The notes under the pieces: model-generated
What the model was told of the DNA's origin: nothing
Database searches by the model: none
Seen by the model: the letters and a program-made list of their open reading frames with translations, nothing else
DNA from: Fragum whitleyi
Taxonomy: Eukaryota > Mollusca > Bivalvia > Cardiida > Cardiidae
Length of the DNA: 64,000 nt
NCBI GenBank assembly: GCA_948146395.1
Contig: OX411552.1
Span: 11,303,686-11,367,685, forward strand
Reading direction: 5' to 3'
Shown here: one piece after another, positions 55,089 through 64,000 of the stretch
Numbering within the stretch: the first letter of the stretch is position 1
Layout of the letters: every line of letters starts with the position of its first letter
Made by a program: the position numbers and the translations under genes

Positions 55089-56240
55089 TTTCGTCAAGAT
55101 TAATGGACAATGTCTTCTGCCTACTGGTTTCAGTGGTCATTAACAAGATTTCGTAGATCCTCCCTTTTGCAGTAGTAGTAGGCATAGTAAAAGGCGAAGC
55201 TTCATAATCAATACTTTTATATTATTTTATCCAATGAAAATAATCGTCTCATTGAATCCAGATAAGATCAAATGTTTGATAGGAGAAGATGAATTTAGAA
55301 ATCATCGCCGACGACGGACGTCGAAATTTGATCATGTCCGACGACGACATTTAAATTTGATCTACGCAATAACTTACAGTTGGCACTTTGTTATAATATA
55401 AGCCAAAAATGTCAAAGACATTAGGTAAACGACAGTAAAGAAAAAGAAAAAAAAGACAAACAACTACATCAGAAACCATACCAAATATCATACCACTATT
55501 GGGACATCTCTTAAAATTAACACTTCATTTACTTTAGGAATTGAAATGTTGATAAAATTATTTTGATAACAAAATAAACGAGATGATTTTCGAACCTCTT
55601 TGCTGAAACGTTAATAACAGATAAAATTATCATCACTTTGTATCAAGAACCTTGTATCTCTGGCAGAAAAAAGCAGTGGCTGCGATAGTTTGGTATGCCA
55701 ACAACAAGATGCATTGTGACAAGCGACACCTTTCAGGGTTTTATATCTGTGATAAGCGGTTGGTATAGCCCCAGTTAATTCCAAATGATACTATCTTACA
55801 TCGAATTGCTTGTTCAACAAAGGGTGTGAAATTTCAGTCTCCTACCATAGAGCGATAAGACACTACTTGATGGGGTGTTATAATTTAATGCAAGGATAAT
55901 CTTTGCATTCATTATAGAATTTATGGGATTTAGATCCATTAAAATCACAGAGGCATTTAAATTGTAGTTTTTGTACCTCTCTACGTTGACAATATCTGTA
56001 ACACTTTGTGGGGTATATAGAATTGTAAATCAGCTTGAATAAAATAATCATTTCTGAATGTCAATCAAGAACGTTAAAAGACAATGCTCATTGTATAATA
56101 GTGTGTAATAGAAATCTGTACCTCTAAAATGACGGAGAAATTATTTCTTCATTTAATTTGCAAACTTCAATACTTTAACGATCAACAAATGAGAAAATAT
56201 TTAATTAATGAAAAACGACTTGGTGTGTTGGTATTTTGAT
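55089..56240. other. No gene seen
   Basis: Short GATGAATTTAGAAATCATCG and CCGACGACG words near 55310-55340; nothing assignable. Confidence 0.3.
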
Positions 56241-56388
56241 ACAGTTAATGACATTGTGAAATTAACGTAATGAACGATATTCAAATGAATTTGGAATGGA
56301 ATTGAATTGGCGTACGGAGTGCGTTTTGAATGAATTTTAAGAGACGTACTTCAATATCGATAATTTCGTCCAACTTGGACGAAACAAA

Positions 56389-57261
56389 TAATTGATTGAT
56401 TGATTGAATGGAGTTTAACGCCGCTTTCAACATTATTTCAGTTATATCGCGGCGGCTGGAGCACCTAACAATGGATTCCTGGTATTTCTCTTACCAGTAC
56501 AACCATCACATTCTTTCCTAGCCTCCAGCTGCTATCTCACATAGGTCTACGATTATCAACCCATTTTCTTTTTCAATGTTCTCTTTACACAGCATCAAGA
56601 GTAAAAATGTTCCATAGTTTATATAAATTTCATCCTCTTAGTGTAAAAACCCTACTCTTTGGATTATCAGACATTAGTATAGAGGACAACTCCTTCATAT
56701 TTACATCTGTGCAAATCTACATAAAAGAGACAAAAAGGTTCTTTTAATGGCACATTGCAGCCTCGTATAACATTTGTCCTGAACCAAACCTTTGATGCCG
56801 AAATGCGTGATTGGCAAACAGTAGCTCTCCGACACCTCGACTCCCCCCCCCCCCCTATTATTTATTTGTTTGTTTTTTTTTGTCTTGGAATATATATTGC
56901 CATATCTACTGTATTGATCTCATGGCCGGAACGCGTTTTGTCTTCAAAACTTTTTTTTGAATTACATAGCTATTGAATTTGTTAAATGGAGGCATTTTTT
57001 CTATGTAAATAGCCAAACGGGAATGGTCGTATCTAAGTTGTTCGAACTTGTGACCAAACCCCTTTGCCTAAGATAATATATGTACACACGTGATGATTCT
57101 GTATGTTTGTAAAACAAATGGCAATAAAATATGTTTAAACTAAACTAACCCATTGGTGAGAGACAAATAGTCGGAAAGAATGAGTGCCGCCGTCGTGGAT
57201 CGAACCCGGGACCTCTAGATTGACAGTCCGACGCGCTACCAACTGCGATATGACGGCTGCC
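56389..57261 (-). mobile_element. tRNA-headed SINE, reversed, itself split by a 581-bp insertion
   Basis: It has a TTGATTGATTGA tail, GTTTAACGCCGCTTTCAACA and ATATCGCGGCGGCTGGAGCA, and stops at GATTATCAACCCATT. After 581 bp it resumes AACCCATTGGTGAGAGACAA and ends in the head GATCGAACCCGGGACC...GATATGACGGC. Confidence 0.75.
56566..57146 (+). mobile_element. 581-bp insertion with 8-bp target duplication, probably a retroposed sequence
   Basis: AACCCATT occurs on both sides (56558-56565 and 57147-57154). The insert ends GGCAATAAAATATGTTTAAA then CTAAACT, with a polyA-signal-like AATAAA close to its end. That favours a 5'-truncated non-LTR element. No conserved protein is readable. Confidence 0.6.
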
Positions 57262-57521
57262 CTTGGACGAAATAAACAATATTCATTACCAGCCTTTACA
57301 AAAATTTACATACTTTTAAAATTTGGTGTTTTCGCGAACCATCTAGACTCTTTGAAATGCTCAAAGCTAAATTAGTAATAATATAGTTTGATAATTTCAA
57401 AAACATATTGACCGTTTTGGTCATATTTGAATTGTTTTTAAAGATATCGTAGCGTTATTGAGTGAGCGATAGTGAATGGTTTTGATCGAGATGAGTATCA
57501 ATTCACGATGTTATTAACTGT

Positions 57522-58740
57522 AGTAGTGCCATACAACTAATTTCATTTCTCGGTCACACGTATATGTTCGACGCAAAGTAAGAACCGATACAACTCTGGA
57601 ATTGTAATGCACAAAGAAGAAATTCCTACTTTTTCTGCCAATTTAAATATTGTCTAAAATTATTACTCTAACATTTTTTAAGTAAAATAAGTAACTGATT
57701 AAGTAATTATATGTCCATAAGAAATATATCTTCGAATTTGACCACCATTTTTGAGAAATATTTCGGCTTTTGTCTGCAAAATAAATAAACTAAATTAATG
57801 ATAATCTTTAGGGGGGGGGGGGGGGGGTCATTTGGAACAGATTTCGGAATTTATGCAGTGATGTCCAGTAACAAGAAAAACGTTTCAAGTATTTTCTTCT
57901 GGGGTCTGAGAATTTGGGACAAACTAATACGAAAGAATAAACGATTAATTATAATTCTGCAAGACACAAGCGGCGATAACATTTTCGGAATTTAATGTTA
58001 AATAGCAAACTACCAGCTTTTGAAGTAATGGTAGTCACGACAGAAGAATTGCATGCACAGTATGGTTTCGATTAAAAAAGTCTTTGGTCGAGGGAATAAG
58101 TGTTATGTTGACAAGTGTTATACTAAATTCTACATTGTCATCTTTGAAATCGTTTCACACTTGTCCTTTTCAAAATTAATGTTATTTTCAAAACATCAAA
58201 ACGGCCAAAATAAGAAATAACAATGAAAGGAAAACACAAAAATAAGACCGCGTGCCGTATGACTTGAGCTAATTTCTTTTTTGAAGAGTATCTAATTTAA
58301 CATACTACTGCCAATTCGGTGTACTATAGCTGTAAACGTGATATATTGGGGATATTTAATTTTTGACAAAGATTAACGGGATATCATGAAATGTCAACAT
58401 TGTTTCGATATAGAATGGTCAATATTAGATAGGAATGGCCGCCCATTGAAGAACAATGAGACAACAATAAAACCAATCTTGGGGCACACACGTGTTTTTG
58501 TGTATCTAACACTGGTGGCCACTTCACAGTTTAAAGCGGTTGAATTTTTGATATACGAGTTTAGCATATTACCGTAAAAGTGTGCCAAAATATATTTTGT
58601 TTGCCTTGTTACATTGATTAAAAACAGATCTTTTCCCTCAAAACTTCTAATCGTATTGGAAAGAGAGTTCTCAAATACCGTAGCAAATTATTTATCCAGG
58701 CATCTCTGCAAACGGACTAAATCATTACACCGCTTAACCT
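57522..58740. other. No gene seen
   Basis: Contains a long G run at about 57811-57827. Unassigned otherwise. Confidence 0.3.
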
Positions 58741-59172
58741 ACAGTACAATTAAGAACATCGTGAAATTGACAAGATGAATATTTTTTAATGATTTTGAAA
58801 TGGTATTGAATGTGCATGTGGCGCGACTTTTGAATGAAATTGAAGGGAGGTAGTCCAATATCGCTAATTTTGTTCATCCTGAACAAAATTAGCGATATGC
58901 ATTACCTCCCTTTATCAAATTATGCAGGTTATATGAATAGATTATTTTATCGTCACGAACCCATCATACGCTTAAAAAAATCCATTTTTGAGTCGAATCG
59001 TAGATTTTATCTACCGATTTTAATTCTTAATGTAGTTGTCAATCTTATCATTTAGTAATTTTGGAGAGTTTTTTGGATGGTTTGAGTGAGTGTTTGGAAT
59101 GAAGTATTGGAACACTGATTGAGCGATTAAGAATGGTTTTAATCGGAATGACAGTCACGATGTCATTTATTG
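58741..59172 (+). mobile_element. TA-MITE copy T, near full length
   Basis: CAATTAAGAACATCGTGAAA start; a long perfect central palindrome (AATATCGCTAATTTTGTTCA...TGAACAAAATTAGCGATA); right end CAGTCACGATGTCATTTATTG-TA. Its right part (from 58964) is duplicated at 59461. Confidence 0.7.
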
Positions 59173-59195
59173 TAGCATTTGTAAGATATTCTTAT

Positions 59196-59464
59196 TCATT
59201 CCAAAATCATTCACCTTGTCAATTGCACGATGTTGTCAACTGTGCCCCCCTTTTATTTTTTATTTTTTAGTATAACCTGAAATTATTGACATGATTTGAC
59301 CTTTATGAAATGAATAAATTAACCGATGAATACATTTACCATCGAGGAATATCGGTGGTTACGGAAAGCTTCGTCTTAATTCGGAGGACTATGTTTTGAT
59401 AAGATCATAAAATTTTATTTACACTTACTAACGGTTTCGTGGTCGAGAGGTGTAGGTCAGTCAT
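59196..59464 (+). repeat. Duplicate block Y (second copy at 60766-61025)
   Basis: Starts TCATTCCAAAATCATTCACC, includes a TA-MITE end (GTCAATTGCACGATG...AACTGT) and unique DNA (TTACCATCGAGGAATATCGG, GGAAAGCTTCGTCTTAATTC), and ends GTGTAGGTCAGTCAT. Near-identical to 60766-61025 apart from the polyT tract and a few bases. Confidence 0.75.
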
Positions 59465-59692
59465 ACGCTTAAAAAAATCCATTTTTGAGTCGAATCGTAG
59501 ATTTTATCTACCGATTTTAATTCTTAATGTAGTTGTCAATCTTATCATTTAGTAATTTTGGAGAGTTTTTTTGGATGGTTCGAGTGAGTGTTTGGAATGA
59601 AGTATTGGAACACTGATTGAGCGATTAAGAATGGTTTTAATCGGAATGACAGTCACGATGTCATTTATTGTAGCATTTGTAAGATATTCTTA
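59461..59692 (+). repeat. Duplicate block X' (first copy at 58964-59194)
   Basis: TCATACGCTTAAAAAAATCC to GCATTTGTAAGATATTCTTA, nearly identical to the right part of TA-MITE copy T and its 20-bp flank. Confidence 0.75.
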
Positions 59693-59724
59693 TGAGTTTT
59701 AGTGTGCTGAAAGCTTAGTAACTA

Positions 59725-59850
59725 TCTACAACGCGTAAAGTGAAAGCTCTGATTAGGCTTTGCGTGTTCACAAGCTTTACTGAGCCATTTGTAGCCGCAC
59801 ATGCCTATAAGCATATGTTTGAAATTTCTCATTTAGTATAAATATGGCTC
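59725..59850 (+). mobile_element. Decayed relative of the GAGCCTGTG MITE
   Basis: ATCTACAACGCGTAAAGTGA, AGGCTTTGCGTGTTCACAAG and TTTGAAATTTCTCATTTAG follow the order of the copies at 26789 and 37182 with heavy divergence. Confidence 0.35.
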
Positions 59851-60392
59851 AAGATTTAATGGTTTAATTCAATCAGTCCTACAAATTTGAAATTTAAATC
59901 GTACGTTTGTTTAATTGGGAGTAACGATTTTTATGTATGCCTTACCCCAAGACAAACTCTTGTAGCCATTAGCTCAAAATTGAATCGAGTCTGCTGCTTT
60001 CCATTCTTACTCGATATAAGCTTGTCCCTTGAACCAATGAGAAACAGAATGACCGGCCCTATCTTTGACTATTTTCGGGATAATTCTATTACTGAAAACG
60101 CCTAAAATATTCTACTATTTTGGGGTACATGTTCATCAAAACACCACGTGTGGGAATAAATATTTTGACTAATACATTCGTGTCAAGTGTCCAGTACTAG
60201 CATATAAATTCTAAATTCCTTAATTGTATGGAAGGGTTTAAGTCTTGCTGGCGGTTTTGAAAACATGTTTGTTAATATCTTGTTTTCATTTCATCAAGTT
60301 TTATTTCATTTAGTACTATGCCTGTTTCTACTCGCTAAAATCCATTCTCTGTAACTGGTAGCACCGTTTTATTCAAATGCGGTCTTTCTGTT

Positions 60393-60813
60393 ACAGTTAG
60401 TTACATCGTGAAATTAACATTCACCTCAATCAAAACCATTCTAAATCGCTCACTTAGCGCTCAAATCATTCATTCCATTCAAAAACTATCAAACCCACTG
60501 AAAAATTTAGGATCAACGACGTCATTCAACATAAATTTTGACAGGGAAAAATCGCGATTTAAATAACATTATTCAAATTGTTAGCGCCTCGTAGGCTGTT
60601 GAAGAAATCGGAAGCTATGTATAGAACTTGTATGCATTTTTTGTTAAAGGGAGGTTATCAATATCGCTAATTTTGTTCATCCTGAACTAAATTTGCTATA
60701 TAGGACTACCCCCATTAAATTCACTCAAAACTCGCTCCACACACCCATTCAATTTCATTCCTAAATCATTCCAAAATCATTCACCTTGTCAATTGCACGA
60801 TGTTGTCAACTGT
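60393..60813 (-). mobile_element. TA-MITE copy U, near full length, reversed
   Basis: TA-ACAGTTAGTTACATCGTGA start, central GGAGGTTATCAATATCGCTA palindrome, right end GTCAATTGCACGATG...AACTGT. Source of the MITE part of duplicate block Y. Confidence 0.75.
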
Positions 60814-61080
60814 GCCCCCCCCTTTTTTTTAATATAACCTGAAATTATTGACATGATTTGACCTTTATGAAATGAATAAATTAACCGATGAATACATTTA
60901 CCATCGAGGAATACCGGTGGTTACGGAAAGCTTCGTCTTAATCCGGAGGACTATGTTTTGATAAGATCATAAAATTTTATTTACACTTACTAACGGTTTC
61001 GTGGTCGAGAGGTGTAGGTCAGTCATTCGAAGTTAAGTTTTGGTGGTTCAAATCTGCAGAAAGTCAAAATTTTGTCTTTT
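60814..61080 (+). other. Sequence with a tRNA-like stretch
   Basis: 60995-61065 holds TGGTCGAGAGGTGTAGG (A-box-like) and GGTTCAAATC (B-box-like) but lacks paired acceptor ends. It may be a decayed SINE head; half of it is duplicated at 59430-59464. Confidence 0.25.
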
Positions 61081-61109
61081 TTTCTTTTCTGTTCTTTTTT
61101 TTTAACATA

Positions 61110-61111
<2 letters not shown>

Positions 61112-61146
<35 letters not shown>
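61112..61146. repeat. CA microsatellite
   Basis: An uninterrupted CA run of about 33 bases, followed by A-rich sequence. Confidence 0.9.
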
Positions 61147-61147
<1 letters not shown>

Positions 61148-61327
61148 CACAAAAAAAACACGCATGAATTTCTTGTCTTTTCTGACGATATATTTATGAG
61201 AAATCTTTACTCTATACTTTGTCAAAGAAATTGTCTTCAATTTACTAGTTTGTCGAAATTTGGACGAGCAAATTGAGAAGTGTAAATCAGACTACATTTT
61301 TTTAAAAGCAGCTTGTAGAACCGTTTT

Positions 61328-62160
61328 AGCTCACCCGAGTATGAAGTGCTCAAGGTGAACTATTGTGATCGTACAATGCCCGTCGTCAGCGGTGTGCGTC
61401 GTGCACGATTTCCTTAAAAAAATTCTCCTCCTAAACCGGCGGGCTAATTTTGATGAATCTTTGCAGGGATGTTCCTTGGGTCAAGCTCTACAAACAGTGT
61501 TCAAATAAATGTAATCCACCCTTAACACTCCCTTAACCCTTAACAAAAAGGGTAAAAATGGGAAAATCTTCAAAAATCGTCTTCTCTGAAACCAGAAGGC
61601 AGAGAGCCGTCATATTTGGTATGAAGCATCATCTAGTAGCCCCCTACCAAGTTTGTTCATATCAAGACCCTGGGGTCATATTTGGGCTCTGCCCGGGCGC
61701 TTCCCTTTTTATATAGAATCAAAAAGCGAAAATCTTTAAAAATCTTTTAAAATCTTCTTCTCTGAAACTAGAAGGCAGACAGCTTTCCATTTTTGTATGT
61801 ATTATCATCGAGCGGGCCTCTACCAAGTTTGTTCATATAAAGACCCAGGGGTCATATATGGGCTTCATCCAGGCTCATCCTTTTTTTACATAGATTCAAA
61901 GAGCAAAAAATTTAAAAATCTTCTTCTCTGAAACCAAAAGGCAGTTATCTTCCATATTTTGTTTGTAATGTTATAGTGGACTTCGACTTATGTTTTCAAG
62001 GCATGCCCCTGGGGTCATATTTGGGCTCTGAATGAACCAACCCTATTTTACAAATGACAAAAAAGAGGAAATCCTGTATTTCACGAAGTTTGTTCATTAC
62101 ATGCCCATATGTTCATGTAAGGGCTGTGTCCAGGCACATCCCTTTTACTCTTTACTCATC
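61328..62160 (+). repeat. Tandem repeat, about 165-175-bp units with hairpin head (copy 2)
   Basis: Head AGCTCACCCGAGTATGAAGT then GCTCAAGGTGAAC, a CGTCGT-rich tract, and units marked by CTTCTCTGAAACCAGAAGGC near 61581, 61757 and 61923. Same family as 765-1532, and less eroded. Confidence 0.65.
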
Positions 62161-62376
62161 ATGGTTCTCTAGTTTGATATATATTTGAGAGAACACACGG
62201 ATTATGAATTTGGAAGCATACAATTGATATTGTTTGTTATTGTTTGAGAGAAATATGTAGAGATGTTTGAGTTGCAAAAGAAATAATAATTAAAATTGAA
62301 AAAAAATAGAAAGAAATTGAAACAAGTCATGGGTAAGATTTATATCATTATTTTTGAAAAATAAAAATAAGGATTA

Positions 62377-62455
62377 TCGAGGCTCGAACCACGGATCTTA
62401 TGCTCTCTAATCCGACGACCTTACATCTAGACGAACCAGCTACCTACGGTCGCGC
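62377..62455 (-). mobile_element. tRNA-like sequence, probably a SINE head
   Basis: On the minus strand, GACCGTAGGTAGCTGGTTCG, GTCGTCGGATTAGAGAGC and the B-box GTGGTTCGAGCCTCG appear in tRNA order, but the acceptor stem does not close. I do not call a functional tRNA. Confidence 0.35.
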
Positions 62456-62675
62456 AAAATAAACATATAAATCATCATGATCGACTCCCGAGACAAAGCG
62501 AAAACTAACGATTATGTAAAGTTGGAATCAATAAAGCGTGTAATTATTTAGATAGAGGTCATGCTCAATCATGTCAAATATTTTATATTATAAATATAAA
62601 TATGTGTCTTAGCTGACCAATAAGTGGCTTCAAAATTCCCGCAAATCTAATTATTTTATTAATTTGATTCATTTT

Positions 62676-62817
62676 CATGGAGTTATGGAGTGTTTTGAAC
62701 GTTTTGGAGAATTTATGAATGGCGGTGGGGCATGTTTTGAATGAAGGAATGGAGCGCTGAGTGATTCAGAATAGTTTTGGATTGGGAGAAGCGTCAATGC
62801 CACGATGTAGTTAACCG
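62676..62817 (+). mobile_element. TA-MITE right-end fragment
   Basis: GGAGTGTTTTGAACG, ATGAAGGAATGGAGCGCTGA and GTCAATGCCACGATG...GTTAACCG match the right arm and terminus; the left two thirds are missing. Confidence 0.55.
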
Positions 62818-62849
62818 AAGTTGGAAACAAACAATGAAATATTTCACAA

Positions 62850-63115
62850 ATGTGATCCGCCAGGCGAAAGGGACCACCTGGATAGTGTAGTGCGCAAAGT
62901 GTTTACCACAGTCAGGCTGTGCGAACTGTGCAGACTGACTAGGATCGGAACTCATTGCACTAATACTATTTAATAAATCTAAAATTGTCGTTCTACATGT
63001 CCGTGGAAGAAATTGACAAACCCCTCGTTCTGTTAACTTACACTGGAACCAATCTCTCTTTCAAATAATCCTTTTACGGCGTCCCCAGATGGTTCTTTTT
63101 TGAGTGACGCTTTGC
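62850..63115 (+). repeat. Dispersed repeat shared with 36140-36480
   Basis: AACTGTGCAGACTGACTAGG, CCAATCTCTCTTTCAAATAA and CCCAGATGGTTCTTTTTTGA follow the same order as the earlier copy. Confidence 0.45.
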
Positions 63116-64000
63116 AAATATCAGACAGAAGGTCTACCATGTACGGCTTTTGAAACAGTAGGATATGTCTGTGGAATCCCCATCAATATGTTCTGTATAA
63201 ACAATCAATCAAAACAGAGACAAATCCCAAACTTACGAATTACCATGGTATTATCAAACCAAGTCACCGATAGCGAGCATAATCCAACAAGCACACGAAA
63301 CTAGATTTGTTTATTTGGACGTTAATCCTGGACTCTAATTGAAATTTACTTGTTATTTTCCAATGTTCAAATGTTTGTCAAAATGTCCACTTGAGGTGCG
63401 GCTTTCCATTAACACATATGATCCAGGGGAGTGAGTAGAGAACAACAGTGCGGTAAAATCGTGCAAACACGGGGACGTTGTTGTGTCGGTTTGTAAATAA
63501 ATATGTATCCCCTGTCACAAAAAGTCTTTCTGTGACATACATGTTTATTTCTTTCGAGGGCCAAGTTTAAATATTTCATGGACGCTTTGTGTAAATTTCC
63601 AACTTGAGGTTTTGAAAATATAGGGAGCAGCGTGAAAAATGTGTTACTATGTTAGGCTTTATGTGATTCGGCTAACACGAATGAGTATGGTGTATCAAGC
63701 TGACCGAAATTGAATTTCTGTCGGACTCTTGTTTGAAAGAAGTTTTACACGAAATAATTTCTCTCAGTTCACGTGCAATTTTAAAAGTTCATAAAGGAAT
63801 TTTTCTCTAAATATCTATCCTATTGTGTTCAAAGTCTATCCCCCCCCACACACACACACGCACACATCACCCCAAAGACCAATATTGTCTATATAGGGAT
63901 TTAAAAGCATATCCTTTTGGTCTGTTTCTGTAAGGTTCAAACGCGAACATGTGTATGTCCACAGGTTTTGGTTGACTGAAAAAACTACGGTTTGTTATAA
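63116..64000. other. No gene; short CA tract
   Basis: A CA-rich tract at 63847-63866. An open frame of 66 codons at 63104-63304 has no recognisable content. Confidence 0.3.

Larger units (their letters stand above)
56241..57521 (+). mobile_element. TA-MITE copy S, split by a SINE at 56389-57261
   Basis: Left end TA-ACAGTTAATGACATTGTG, centre CGTCCAACTTGGACGAAACA, then the SINE. The MITE resumes at 57262 with CTTGGACGAAATAAAC and ends TTATTAACTG-TA. The CTTGGACGAAA block on both sides is the SINE's target duplication. Confidence 0.75.

Overview
This window is AT-rich, repeat-dense animal genomic DNA. It has spliced genes with GT-AG introns, tRNA-derived SINEs, non-LTR retrotransposon fragments, a dead Tc1-like transposase and many MITEs. 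Several repeat styles recall bivalve genomes: a roughly 165-nt repeat headed by a GCTCAC...GGTGAGC hairpin, a 156-bp tandem array next to a CCGGACG microsatellite, and SINEs with a MetaSINE-like body. I therefore read it as mollusc, probably bivalve. No prokaryotic, plasmid, phage or CRISPR features are visible. The species cannot be named from the sequence alone.

Only two protein-coding genes are supported. (1) The left edge (2-406) is the last coding exon of a gene read rightwards. Its C-terminus carries KPKIWSISEI, which resembles the KPKIWSLA-type motif of Iroquois-class homeodomain proteins. A 3' UTR and an AATAAA follow. (2) A complete five-exon gene runs from 39027 to 47043 on the + strand. 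The joined exons stay in frame and give 780 residues. The N-terminal half matches the layout of ANKUB1 (ubiquitin-like fold followed by ankyrin repeats). The C-terminal half is a charged coiled-coil region with at least five spaced [F/Y]-x-x-W motifs, as seen in cilium or microtubule coiled-coil proteins such as CCDC34, CCDC181 and MAP9. Function is inferred from these parts only.

The region between and around the genes (about 0.75-38.5 kb and 47-64 kb) is built almost wholly from mobile and tandem repeats. The dominant family is a roughly 430-bp MITE, called TA-MITE here. It starts and ends with CAGTTAA-type inverted repeats at TA dinucleotides, and about 24 full or partial copies are visible. 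A second family (FB) has a long hairpin head and at least five copies, two of which flank or lie inside the ANKUB1-like gene. Other elements are: a 911-bp element with 9-bp target duplication and terminal repeats made of GGACGTTTTGGCC units (15310-16220); two SINE families; LINE remnants at 6344-6720 and 41369-41700; a Tc1-like pseudogene at 32549-33587; and tandem arrays of 156 bp (25.0-25.95 kb), about 420 bp (18.6-20.1 kb) and about 205 bp (42.6-43.2 kb).

The repeats have altered the gene. A TA-MITE starts six bases into intron 3. The acceptor of exon 5 lies within about 35 nt of an FB element. A 134-bp TA-MITE at the 3' end of the coding region supplies the last five codons and the stop codon.
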